Assembly (NCBI GenBank): GCA_963664945.1
Contig: OY761822.1
Location: 3,596,001-3,660,000, forward strand
DNA from: UBA6522 sp963664945
Lineage (GTDB): Bacteria > Pseudomonadota > Gammaproteobacteria > Steroidobacterales > Rariloculaceae
DNA length: 64,000 nt
Direction: 5' to 3'
The notes under the pieces: model-generated
Databases searched by the model: none
The model's input: only the letters and a program-made list of their open reading frames with translations
What the model was told of the DNA's origin: nothing
Shown here: one piece after another, positions 27,962 through 36,325 of the stretch
Layout of the letters: every line of letters begins with the position of its first letter
Numbering within the stretch: the first letter of the stretch is position 1
Made by a program: the position numbers and the translations under genes

Positions 27962-29008
27962 TCAATTGGCGTGGCTCTTAAGCCCAGCCAGGAACTTTTC
28001 TACCCCATCCTCGCTCCGGAAGTACCCTTGAAACCCGGTAGCCGATTTCCTCTCCTCTGCGGAACTACCGGCCCAGGTTCTTACATCTTGGTGCTCCTCC
28101 GTGTTTTCTGGCAACCAGCCCCGCAGTTCGTCGATTTCTACCCCCATGTGTTTCTGGAAACGGGTAGCGTGAACGGTAAACTCTACGCCGTCGGACGCGT
28201 CGTCGGCAATCGCCTTGACCAGAATCAGAGTTCGCTCGCGGCCGCCTCCCAACCGCCGGACATACGCAACGGTATCGCGGTATCCCCGAGCGAAAAAAAT
28301 GCCGCGGACCCCCTTGCGTAATCGGCCGTACAACTCGCCGATGCCCTGCTCATCCGCCAATTCCTGAAGCGCGTTCACCCCAAGGTACGCTGGACGGCTG
28401 GACTTGGAACGGGCTTTCGCTTGGACAGTTTCGGGCTCGATCAAGTGGACTTGGGCGAGAAACATCCGACCGTTCGTATCTTGAAAGTGCTGAACCGTTG
28501 CGACGTTGATGGGCACTCCCAAAGCGGCCAAATACCGGACTATCCGCTCGGTGCCCCCATCAATGGACTCGGCCACGATCAGCGAACGGTGCCCCAAGTT
28601 GAGGTCGTCGGGTAACTCCGCCTCAAATCGCTCCGCAAATGCCAAGTCCAAAGAGACTTCCGGATCCTTTCGTTTCAGATAGTCGTTGGCCAGTTTCAGT
28701 ACATCATCAAAGACCAGACCCTTGACCCAGGATGCGTACTCCAGAGTTTGCGCGGCGACATCCCGAGGAGTTCGGCCCTTCTTCAGCTCTATGACCACCA
28801 AGTTGCCGTCCCCGTCAAGGCACAGCAGATCAATTGCACCTCCAAAACTGGTATATACTTGCCTGCCAATCACCAGAAGGTCGGGATCGAGTACGGATAT
28901 ATCGCTCTCCAGCCAATCCTCGATCCATTCCTCCAAACCGATTTTCCCAGCCGCAATCTCCACCAGTTTGCGGTTCGGCGTTATCTCCCATAGGCGCACT
29001 TTCTGCAT
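27962..29008 (-). CDS. NucS/DUF91-type nuclease domain protein
   Basis: A 348-residue protein from ATG 29008 (AGGAGAG upstream). The N-terminal 100 residues form a restriction-like nuclease core: D60 in GAIDLL, E74-L-K76 in VVIELKKG, and Q87xxxY91, which matches the catalytic set of NucS/EndoMS and RecB-like nucleases. The C-terminal 220 residues are unlike NucS and contain GYRDTVAYVRRLGGGRERTLILVKAI and an acidic stretch. It may cut DNA or single-strand/duplex junctions. It lies last in a minus-strand run with GT51 and membrane-protein genes and the type III restriction genes. Confidence 0.75.
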   Translation of the reverse strand: MQKVRLWEITPNRKLVEIAAGKIGLEEWIEDWLESDISVLDPDLLVIGRQVYTSFGGAIDLLCLDGDGNLVVIELKKGRTPRDVAAQTLEYASWVKGLVFDDVLKLANDYLKRKDPEVSLDLAFAERFEAELPDDLNLGHRSLIVAESIDGGTERIVRYLAALGVPINVATVQHFQDTNGRMFLAQVHLIEPETVQAKARSKSSRPAYLGVNALQELADEQGIGELYGRLRKGVRGIFFARGYRDTVAYVRRLGGGRERTLILVKAIADDASDGVEFTVHATRFQKHMGVEIDELRGWLPENTEEHQDVRTWAGSSAEERKSATGFQGYFRSEDGVEKFLAGLKSHAN

Positions 29009-29070
29009 CGCTGACTCTCCTGAAACTCCGGCTGCTCAACCGATCTCCATGCCCAACAGCTACGTGCTAT

Positions 29071-29775
29071 TCAAGACTCGCGAACTGCACGGCGCAGAGT
29101 GTATCTTCCAAGCGGACGAACCGCGCATCTTGCAGGTTGCCATGAGGCTGAATGCAACCCTTGGGAGATGTAACTCGCTCGACGGACGAGCTTGCCGCTC
29201 CATTGATCGGAAGGAAGCGGGGGCTGAGGATATTTGAGACGCGCGATAGCCCGGAAAATTAATTCAGGATCGCAGGATTTGAGGGTAGTGCCGCATAGTG
29301 TCGTGAGTCCTGCAACACCTGTAAGACCGTGTCCATAGAAAGCCAAGCTCAGATATGCTTTGGAAATTTCGGTCTTTCTACGTCGCCGAGAGACAGCGAC
29401 GGCGAGTGCTTGTTCCCTGATTTTCCGACAGATCGTTCGTTCGTAGCGGTTAGTCGCAACGCGAACAAACTGCTGCTCAATCGTGCTGGCTCCTTGAATT
29501 CCGTTTCCGGTGACAAGAGAAAGGGCCGCTCGGATCATGCCTATGGGGTCAACTCCGAAGTGAATCGCGTTGCGACGATCCTCGGCCACGACGAGCGCTT
29601 GGATAAATTCCTTGGGAATAGGACACTGGATTGCTCTGCAATCCGCTTTTCGAAGGCAAACGGCAATGTCTGATCGTATGCCCCATAGGTCAATTGCTTC
29701 GGCAATACGGGAGAAAATGACAAACGGAACGGACAGTACCGTTGAAAATATCACTAATATGGTTCTCGTTGCCAA
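29071..29775 (-). CDS. Monofunctional GT51 peptidoglycan glycosyltransferase-like protein
   Basis: A 234-residue protein started at TTG 29775 (GGAGGG 11 bases upstream). A hydrophobic N-terminus (residues 5-22) anchors it to the membrane. The GT51 motifs are present: AEDRRNAIHFGVD with catalytic E65, QGASTIEQQFVR with E100, RKIREQALA, and KAYLSLAFYGHGLTGVAG. There is no transpeptidase domain and the C-terminus is short and basic. The family polymerises lipid II, but the location between a nuclease and restriction genes is unusual for a housekeeping enzyme. The sequence is more AT-rich than its surroundings. It overlaps the upstream membrane-protein gene by 22 bases. Confidence 0.8.
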   Translation of the reverse strand: MATRTILVIFSTVLSVPFVIFSRIAEAIDLWGIRSDIAVCLRKADCRAIQCPIPKEFIQALVVAEDRRNAIHFGVDPIGMIRAALSLVTGNGIQGASTIEQQFVRVATNRYERTICRKIREQALAVAVSRRRRKTEISKAYLSLAFYGHGLTGVAGLTTLCGTTLKSCDPELIFRAIARLKYPQPPLPSDQWSGKLVRRASYISQGLHSASWQPARCAVRPLGRYTLRRAVRES

Positions 29776-30257
29776 GTCACTATACCCTCCGAATCGGCTG
29801 CCATCGTGATGAACGTGCCTACTAGGCGATCATCGCGGTGAACGACCAGATCATGGAAATGTGTCGATTCACGTCCGTGCCCGTCCTCAATGACATGCAG
29901 AGACACCCGGTCGATTGAGAATACGTTTTTTTCGATGTGGCCGTCGATCACGGATCTAGTCCTGTCTTTTCCGACGAAATTGCGCTCGCCGGTAGAAGAG
30001 TTCTCGTAGACTTTCTCAGCCGTGCCCTTGACCTTATGGCCTTCGCGCCAGAATACGGCGACATATCGCAAGATCATGCCATTGAAGGGCTTGTAACTTG
30101 TCTTTTGGAAGGACATTTCCAAATACCAGCGCCCGGAGACATCGGGCGGCGGAAAGAGCTTTTCTCGAGCCAGAAAAAAAAGAACCGCCAAGATCAGGCC
30201 GCCAACGATGGTTGCTGCTGTGCTCCAAAGAAATGGCACAAGGTGCTGGATGGTCAT
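29754..30257 (-). CDS. Unknown protein: one membrane helix plus beta-rich domain
   Basis: A 167-residue protein from ATG 30257. Residues 8-30 form one transmembrane helix, followed by KLFPPPD and an approximately 130-residue domain of alternating beta-strand patterns (SGRWYLEMSF, ILRYVAVFWREG, KVKGTAEKVYEN, RVSLHVIEDG, LVGTFITM). This suggests a small lipocalin-like barrel. I do not recognise a named family. Helix-plus-barrel architecture occurs in membrane-acting immune effectors such as Cap15, but similarity at sequence level is not evident to me. The 22-base overlap with the GT51 gene indicates joint expression. Confidence 0.6.
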   Translation of the reverse strand: MTIQHLVPFLWSTAATIVGGLILAVLFFLAREKLFPPPDVSGRWYLEMSFQKTSYKPFNGMILRYVAVFWREGHKVKGTAEKVYENSSTGERNFVGKDRTRSVIDGHIEKNVFSIDRVSLHVIEDGHGRESTHFHDLVVHRDDRLVGTFITMAADSEGIVTWQREPY

Positions 30258-30443
30258 TTGTTCTCAATTGGGTTGAGTGTCTTGTTATCGGTTCCGTACC
30301 GTCGTCACAACTGTACCGGGGGCACGGATGAGAACGCAGAAATAGTTTGCTTTTTTCCTCCACCTCATCCTCTTCTCCGTCGGCGAATAGCCAAGGTTGT
30401 GAACATCAGGAATATCAAAGCGCAAGTTTTCACAGCCACCGTT

Positions 30444-32972
30444 CTACCCACCCAACACAGCATTCAACCTCTGCTGCCACTCATCCTGGTCGACGACCTT
30501 GAAACGCATCACCCTGTCGCGCATGGCGGGGACGAACTCAGCCCAGTCCTTCTTGCGGGCGTGCTCGGTGCAAAGGTCGAACACAGAACGCTTGTACTCC
30601 GTGTCCGTTGCTTGCTTCAGGTGCATCCCCTTGGTCTCCAGGACATAAACCTGATGGAAGGCGTCGTCAGCGTGCGGCTCGTCCGAGCGCAGCGTCACAA
30701 CAAAATCCGCGTAAATTCGGCCCCGCTTCCAACCCTGCACGTAGTAGTCCTTGCGTGCGCGGTTGCGATACCAGAAGAACAGGCGCTCCTGACGGTCAAG
30801 ATAGGTGGCCACCTTGTTCTCCAGGCCGTTCAGGTCGTCTTCGGCGGTCCAGTCGAACAGACTATGCTGAAACGCACCACCGTCTTCCCGATTCGCCTGC
30901 TTCGCAGGGGGCGATTCGATGACTTCGGGCAGGCGATTGAAGTCCAATTCGTCCGTCACCACCATGAACCGCATCGCGCCGGCGTCGAGCAAATCAGCAA
31001 ATACCTGCTCGGACAGCCGATTACGCTCGGCTTCCAAACGCTTGCGCATCTCCTCCAGGACGAACACGTAGTTATCCACAACCTGCTGTCGGCTATGTGT
31101 CGCGAGCAGTTTCCCAAACACGCGACGAGCCAGATCGTGGCCTCGCCAGGGGTTCGGCATTACGTCGAGGAGGTGGCTGGCCGCGAAGTAGTAGTCCACT
31201 TCCCCTGCCGTTCCGGATGGCCGTTCGTCCACGTCCAATTTGTCGAACACCGGCTCATGGTCGAGTCCGGCCCGCAGTTCCACTTCGCCGCGCTCCCCCG
31301 GTCCCAGAGGCAAATCGTATAGGGGCGTCACGTCAACCTCGTCCCACGGCACCCTTGAGAGGATGTCCGCTTCGTAGTAAACGAGGCGCCACCGACCGTC
31401 GTCCTGGATCATGAAGGCTGGCAGCACCAAGCCGCGCGCGGCTTCTTGAAGGCGTGGCCGTTGTCGATGCCGAATCAGGTCGCCGGGCTGCGCCGGAGTG
31501 TCGGAATCCAATTCGATGCGTCCCTCCAGGCCCTGCAATCCCTCCATCCCGAATCCCTTGCGCACCTCCCGCAGGAGATCGCCGCCGCGGCGCTGGAAGC
31601 AGAACACGTAGCTCTCGTCCAATGACCGGACATGGGTCTTCTGCGCGGAAGGCTGACGCAGGATGCGTCCTACCAACTGCGTCAACGCGCTTCGGGAACT
31701 GGGATTGGCGAGTATCGTGAGCACGTACGCGAAGGCGCAGTCCCAGCCTTCCTGCAACGCCTGTTTGGTAATGATGTAGCGGATTTGGCAGTCGCGGGAC
31801 ATGAGGCCGCCGACCTCGTCAACGTCCTTCAGTTCATCGCGTTGGCTTGTCTTGACCGCGATGTATTCGGGGTGGATGCCCGGATGCCGCAGGAGGTATT
31901 CGCGCACGTCGTCCGCGTGAATCAGGCCCGAGCGCCGCTGGTCGCGCCCCGTGCGCTCGACCTGAATCACGCAAATCGGGCGGATGTGATTACCGCTCTC
32001 CGCTTCGTACTCCCGCGCATCCTCTTCAAGCCGGTTCCGGTGCTCGATCGAGGCGAGCAGCGTGTGCTTCCAATCGACGCTGACGCTGTTGCGGATGTGA
32101 AGATCGAGCTTGATCATTTCCTCGGCCAAAAGCTCGTGTCCGGAGACGTCCACGAGCACGTTGGCGTGCTTTGGCGGTGTCGCCGATAATTCGACGATCA
32201 TGCAAGGGTTGAAGCCCTCCAGCGTGGCCTTGGCGTTGACGCTGTACGCCTTGTGGCCCTCGTCCAGCACGATGAATGGTTTGAGCAGGCGCAGCGTATT
32301 GCCTAACGATGTCTTGATCTGACGCTCCCAAAGACCGGCGCCCGCTTCGAACGTATCGAGATTCGGCACTTCCCCCAACAGTTTGCGTTGCGCGGCAATG
32401 TCGTCGTCGGGCGGGAAGAATCGCTCGAACCCTCCGCTGTCACGGAACATCCGCAGCGTTTCCTTGGTTTCGCGATTGGCGGACGGCAGCATTAGCAAGA
32501 GCACGCACAGGTTCTCGCGCACGTCCGCCGGGCTGAATCCGCTGGTCTTCTCCAATACCAAAGTGCGACCGGCGGAGGCAAGGTCGAGTTGCTGGCGGTA
32601 GAAGTGGTCGCGGTTTTTCAACGCCCGCAAAGTCTGGTTGTAGATTTGCGTGGTGGGGACGATCCACAGCACGAGGCCCGTCTGCCGCCGCCGGTAGTGG
32701 ATGTTCGCGAGGTCGATGACCTTGACGGCCAGCAGCGTCTTGCCTCCTCCGGTGGGAATCTTCAGGCAGAACACCGGGAGCGGTTCGCCGAGGCCATTCC
32801 GGCGCGGCATGTAGGTGCGGCCTGCTACGGTCTTCGTCCAAGCCCGCTGTACCCAGTCGTAGTCCGGGTCCACTTCCAGCAGGGGCGCGGCCTTCCCGCG
32901 CCATTCGTCCAAGTGTTCGAGATAGTCCTGAACGGTCGCCAGCGTCCGTCTCTGGTACTCCTTCAGAATCAT
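30444..32972 (-). CDS. res: Type III restriction enzyme Res subunit
   Basis: An 842-residue DEAD-like translocase and nuclease. Motifs are Q-tip EYQRRTL, Walker A TGGGKT at 74-79, DEGH at 237-240 and SAT at 263-265, with a helicase C-terminal part ending in TQLVGRILRQP. The C-terminal nuclease has D756 in YADFVV and E-T-K at 779-781 in VYVLETKG. Res needs the Mod subunit for site recognition and cuts about 25 bases from an unmodified site. It overlaps the mod reading frame by ATGA, the usual mod-res arrangement. The catalytic motifs look intact even though its mod partner is frameshifted. Confidence 0.93.
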   Translation of the reverse strand: MILKEYQRRTLATVQDYLEHLDEWRGKAAPLLEVDPDYDWVQRAWTKTVAGRTYMPRRNGLGEPLPVFCLKIPTGGGKTLLAVKVIDLANIHYRRRQTGLVLWIVPTTQIYNQTLRALKNRDHFYRQQLDLASAGRTLVLEKTSGFSPADVRENLCVLLLMLPSANRETKETLRMFRDSGGFERFFPPDDDIAAQRKLLGEVPNLDTFEAGAGLWERQIKTSLGNTLRLLKPFIVLDEGHKAYSVNAKATLEGFNPCMIVELSATPPKHANVLVDVSGHELLAEEMIKLDLHIRNSVSVDWKHTLLASIEHRNRLEEDAREYEAESGNHIRPICVIQVERTGRDQRRSGLIHADDVREYLLRHPGIHPEYIAVKTSQRDELKDVDEVGGLMSRDCQIRYIITKQALQEGWDCAFAYVLTILANPSSRSALTQLVGRILRQPSAQKTHVRSLDESYVFCFQRRGGDLLREVRKGFGMEGLQGLEGRIELDSDTPAQPGDLIRHRQRPRLQEAARGLVLPAFMIQDDGRWRLVYYEADILSRVPWDEVDVTPLYDLPLGPGERGEVELRAGLDHEPVFDKLDVDERPSGTAGEVDYYFAASHLLDVMPNPWRGHDLARRVFGKLLATHSRQQVVDNYVFVLEEMRKRLEAERNRLSEQVFADLLDAGAMRFMVVTDELDFNRLPEVIESPPAKQANREDGGAFQHSLFDWTAEDDLNGLENKVATYLDRQERLFFWYRNRARKDYYVQGWKRGRIYADFVVTLRSDEPHADDAFHQVYVLETKGMHLKQATDTEYKRSVFDLCTEHARKKDWAEFVPAMRDRVMRFKVVDQDEWQQRLNAVLGG

Positions 32973-34593
32973 CTTTCCAGCGTTTCCACGGCTTCGTAAA
33001 TCTCGAACGGCAACTGCCGGAAAGTGATGCGGTAGCGGTGCAGGAACTCCTGGTCCATGTACTTCGTCGGCGCGAACACCAACCTAGCGCGGTCGCTCTT
33101 CGGCAATCGCGTGGCGACGGCGCTGGTCAGGGCCATGTCCTTGAGCTTGGCGATGTCGTCGGCGTAGATCAGGAACACATCGTAGAGCCGGCTGGCGCCA
33201 ATGAACCAGTTGTCGCGATCGATTTTCGCAGGATCGAGCTCCTCGCCCGTGGCCGTGAAGAATATGTAGCTCGCGAGCTTCTCGTACAGCGGCAGATTAG
33301 AGCCGTCGAGAATGGACTGCCGGCGCATGGGCTGGCCGAGATCGAAGTAGCTGAACGTTCCCCCGATACCGGCCTTGAGAACGGGGTCCCTGGCCGTGTG
33401 AACGCCCTTGATGACCCGACGCACGCGCTCGGCGGTGATGCTGTCGGCGTAGTCTTCGCACTCGATAAGCACAAAGCGGCGATTGCCGCCGTCTTCCTTG
33501 TTGAGCGCGAGGACGGCGTGGGCGGTGGTGCCGGAGCCAGCGAAGGAATCGAGGACGATGGAATCCTTGTCGGTAGCGACTTCAAGGATGCGCTTGATCA
33601 ACCTTGTCGGCTTGACAGTGTTGAAAACATCTTCAGACCGTTGAAAGTTCAATACCGAGACCAGCTCTTTCTTGGCCTCTTGCGTATGCCCAACGCTGGT
33701 ATGGAGCCACAGCGTTTGCGGCACGACGCCCTCCCGTACTTCGGACAAATAACGCTTCAACCGAGCATCGCATTGCCTTTTGGCCCCCACCAGATGCGGC
33801 CCTGTTGGTCCAACTTCTTGAATTTCTCTGGGGAGACACGGAAGTAGTTGCCGACCGAAGGCGTGAATTTCTTGCCAGATGGACTTTCGACCCTGTAGCT
33901 TCCCTGACTGTAGTAATTCCGTGCAGTCAGGTCGCTTGAAGACCACGGGCCGCGGGGATCGCTATCGGGATTCTTGTAACGACTGATGGCTTGTTCGCTG
34001 CGTTTCAGCAGGTTTGGCGCCCAACTCTCGATGCGCCGCGCGTAGACCAGCACATGGTCATGATCTTCAGAGAAATGCTTCGCGGAGTTTTTCGGTGCGA
34101 AAACCTTTTGCCAGACGACGTTCGCGATAAAATTTTCTTCCCCGAATACCTCGTCCATCAAGAACCGAAGCCGATGCACCTCGTTGTCGTCGATCATGAT
34201 GAAGATCGCGCCGTCGTCGGCGAGCAGTTCCCGCAGCAGTTTCAGCCGTGGCATCATCATGCAGCACCACTTGTCGTGCCGCGTGAGGTCCTCCCGGTCC
34301 ACGACCTTGCCGAACCAGTCCTTCATCATCGGCGAGTTCACACGGTCGTTATAGGCCCAGCCCTCGTTGCCGGTGTTGTAGGGCGGGTCGATAGCGATGC
34401 ACTTCACTTTGCCGTGGTAGGTGGGCATCAGCGCCTTGAGCGCGGCCAGATTGTCGCCGTGGACGATCAGGTTGTCATGAAGGCTCGCGGTCCCGGAGAA
34501 TCCCTTCGATTTTACGGGCACGAGCTCATGGTAAGGCACCGCCAGATGGTGGTTCTCGACGAAGACCTTGCCTTTGAAATTGAGCGTGGGCAC
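32969..34593 (-). pseudogene. mod: Type III DNA methyltransferase Mod, disrupted by a single-base frameshift
   Basis: The gene reads from GTG 34593 (giving MPTLNFKGK, typical of Mod; GGTGAG upstream) through DPPY at residues 69-72 to GPKGNAM, then hits a stop at 33757. The rest continues in another frame: RLKRYLSEVREGVVPQTLW, then DSFAGSGTTAHAV for S-adenosylmethionine binding, to 32969. At 33761-33768 the coding strand reads ATGCTCGG where ATGCCTCGG would restore the conserved NAM-P-RLKRYL run, so one C appears missing. There is no long homopolymer or repeat tract, unlike classical phase-variable mod genes. It is either a true inactivating mutation, a rare frameshift or an assembly error. 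Confidence 0.88.
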
Positions 34594-34730
34594 GTCCGGC
34601 TCACCACAGGGAGGTGATGCCATTAGACAAGCAGGCCACGCGTGACGTCAAGGCCCGAATCCAGTCGGTCTCACCTGGATTGGCCGGTCACGGCAGAGCC
34701 GCGTTCGCCGTATTTCGCGACCAAGACCTG

Positions 34731-35138
34731 TCAGGTCTTTCGCTCCATGGCGGAGCCTGCCAGCCCCTGGCCTGCCAGTGCCTTGGCTCGCCCGATGGCT
34801 GAACCCACAAGCCCGCCGATTCCGCCGGGAGCCGGCGAAGGTTGGTGCGGGAGCAGTTCCGCCAACGAAGCCTCACCGGGATTGTTGACGAACTGCCACA
34901 GATCGTCGGGCAGCCATCCGTCGGTCGCCTTGCTATCGATCTGCGAGACGACGAACCACGCTCCGTTCAATTTAAGGCGGAGTATGGCGCTCAGTTCCCG
35001 AGTATCGAGATTGGATACCAGAATCGCCGAATGGGGAAACGCCGCAACCCAGTTCTTGATGGCCTCAGTCGCATTGAGCATGGCGTGTACTCGCGTCTGC
35101 GAACAGGTTGCGCTGTACGTAAAGAGATAGGGTTTCAT
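34731..35138 (-). CDS. Unknown small protein, possibly Cas2-like ferredoxin fold
   Basis: A 135-residue protein from ATG 35138. The first 85 residues have a beta-alpha-beta pattern: MKPYLFTYSAT, then helix VHAMLNATEAIKNWV, HSAILVSNLD, a helix ELSAILRLKL, and GAWFVVSQI ending in GWLPDDLWQFV. This resembles the small Cas2-like/SinR-type proteins, but that is my pattern judgement, not a family match. The C-terminus is Gly/Ala-rich and low in complexity. It overlaps the preceding gene at a TGATG junction and lies upstream of mod in the same direction. Confidence 0.5.
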   Translation of the reverse strand: MKPYLFTYSATCSQTRVHAMLNATEAIKNWVAAFPHSAILVSNLDTRELSAILRLKLNGAWFVVSQIDSKATDGWLPDDLWQFVNNPGEASLAELLPHQPSPAPGGIGGLVGSAIGRAKALAGQGLAGSAMERKT

Positions 35139-35686
35139 CAGGCACGTTCCTCATCCGCGTCAGAAGAGCCTGTCGGTTGCTCGACGGTCACTTCGGAGCC
35201 CGGCAAATTTGCCGCGGGATCAGCTAATGGCAGTTCCTCGGCAGACAAAGAACGAGGAAATTCCCTGGTTGCGATCATCAAGCGCATTGACTGGTATCGG
35301 TACTCCTCGGACTGTAGCCGGTCGGGGTCGGTTCTTGCAAACCGCGAATAATGGCGATGGTAGTCAACCACGATCCAAAGTGCCGTAATAACCAAAACCA
35401 TAGAGATGACCGGAATATTGCCGACTACAGCTACAGACCGAAATGGCCAGGCGCAGAGCAAGAGGACCGGACTCAGAGCAAGTGGCGGGACCAGTGGACC
35501 CATTGCAGTACCCCGCTTGACGAGCAAGCCACCGATTTCCTGCAAACCACCCAATACATTGCGAAACGACACTTGCCCGATTCCATTTCCCGCGATGACC
35601 CCAAATCGACTCACGAGGGCACGGGCACGTTCGGCTCGCCCCGGTGAGACGATACTATTAGGCAAGCCGGCCCAGCGAGGAGGCAA
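35138..35686 (-). CDS. Unknown membrane protein with two hydrophobic helices
   Basis: Up to 182 residues if read from TTG 35686; GTG 35614 is an alternative and neither has a clear ribosome-binding site. Two adjacent hydrophobic segments (LVPPLALSPVLLLCAWPF and a second ending VITALWIVV) lie at about 65-108. They are followed by a charged tail with YHRHYSRFARTDPDRLQSEEYRYQSMRLM and an acidic C-terminus. No family is recognised. The stop overlaps the start of the next gene (TGATG), so the two products are probably partners. It is the island gene nearest the tRNA-Cys. Confidence 0.5.
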   Translation of the reverse strand: MPPRWAGLPNSIVSPGRAERARALVSRFGVIAGNGIGQVSFRNVLGGLQEIGGLLVKRGTAMGPLVPPLALSPVLLLCAWPFRSVAVVGNIPVISMVLVITALWIVVDYHRHYSRFARTDPDRLQSEEYRYQSMRLMIATREFPRSLSAEELPLADPAANLPGSEVTVEQPTGSSDADEERA

Positions 35687-35728
35687 TGCGCAAATCCAGC
35701 CGATTATGCTTGAATTGGCATTTTGTGA

Positions 35729-35802
35729 TGGAGGCTAGGCCCGGAATTGAACCGGGGTCCGCGGCTTTGCAGGCCGCTGCATAACCACTCTGCCACCTAG
35801 CC
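35729..35802 (-). tRNA. tRNA-Cys (anticodon GCA)
   Basis: The minus strand gives a full cloverleaf of 74 bases including an encoded CCA. The acceptor pairs GGCTAGG with CCTAGCC, the anticodon loop reads CTGCAAA, and the T-arm holds GGTTCAATTCC. The anticodon GCA identifies Cys. The 3' end faces the defence-type genes at lower coordinates, a common position for integrated islands, though I found no repeated 3' end at the far side. Confidence 0.95.
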
Positions 35803-35933
35803 TTGGGGCAAGGATAGCCTGTCACGGGTCTGGGTAAAAGCGCAGAATGATTCCGTGGTAGCCTTGGAGGCGACGATGCCCAATTCGGCCATTTTCCGAT
35901 CAAGCCTACGAACCGCTCGCTGTGCCAGGGCCG

Positions 35934-36035
35934 CTACGCACAGGCCGGCCTACCAAGTCTGCTCATTTGGTAGCCATACCGGCCGGTGCGCTGGATGGCG
36001 TACGGTAGGACACTGGCGTCAACAGCAGTGATCAC
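35934..36035 (-). pseudogene. Truncated VapC-like PIN toxin remnant
   Basis: A GTG at 36035 overlaps the stop of the AbrB-type gene (GTGA), as toxin genes do behind their antitoxins. It opens with VITAVDASVLPYA, the first strand and acidic residue of a PIN domain. The frame then runs into unrelated sequence and stops after 33 codons. No remaining PIN motifs are found in the bases up to the tRNA-Cys. This looks like the 5' end of a vapC whose remainder has been deleted. Confidence 0.6.
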
Positions 36036-36253
36036 CTTCCGCGAATTTTCTCGATGTAATCGTCCGTGCTGCCCTCGCGACTCAATATTGCGTAGACGCG
36101 TTCGACAGGGTGTTGAGCCGCCTTTCGTTTTCGGATAAGAAGACCGTTCCGAGTCGGGGTGATTTCGACCTCCACGTTGGGGTTCATGCCAAATTGATCC
36201 CGCAGATTCTTGGGAATTGTGATCTGGCCTCGTTCGGAAAAACGCATGTTCAT
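36032..36253 (-). CDS. AbrB/MazE-type DNA-binding antitoxin
   Basis: A 73-residue protein from ATG 36253. The swapped-hairpin AbrB domain is clear: MRFSERGQITIPKNLRDQFGM followed by VEVEITPTRNGLLIRK. The C-terminal tail (VERVYAILSREGSTDDYIEKIRGR) is of the kind that binds a PIN toxin. Its expected partner gene directly downstream is reduced to a 33-codon fragment, so the antitoxin is probably an orphan that may still repress its own promoter. Confidence 0.85.
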   Translation of the reverse strand: MNMRFSERGQITIPKNLRDQFGMNPNVEVEITPTRNGLLIRKRKAAQHPVERVYAILSREGSTDDYIEKIRGR

Positions 36254-36325
36254 CTCGATTGTGAAGGGCGCTGGCAACGGCTGCATCGAGTCGGTCGAAT
36301 ACAGAGGGAATCTTGCCGCGAACTC

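Noticed and set aside
32969..34593. Programmed frameshifting or phase variation as the explanation for split mod
   Set aside because: There is no slippery heptamer, homopolymer or simple repeat at the junction; a GGGGG run about 20 bases earlier is in the correct frame on both sides.
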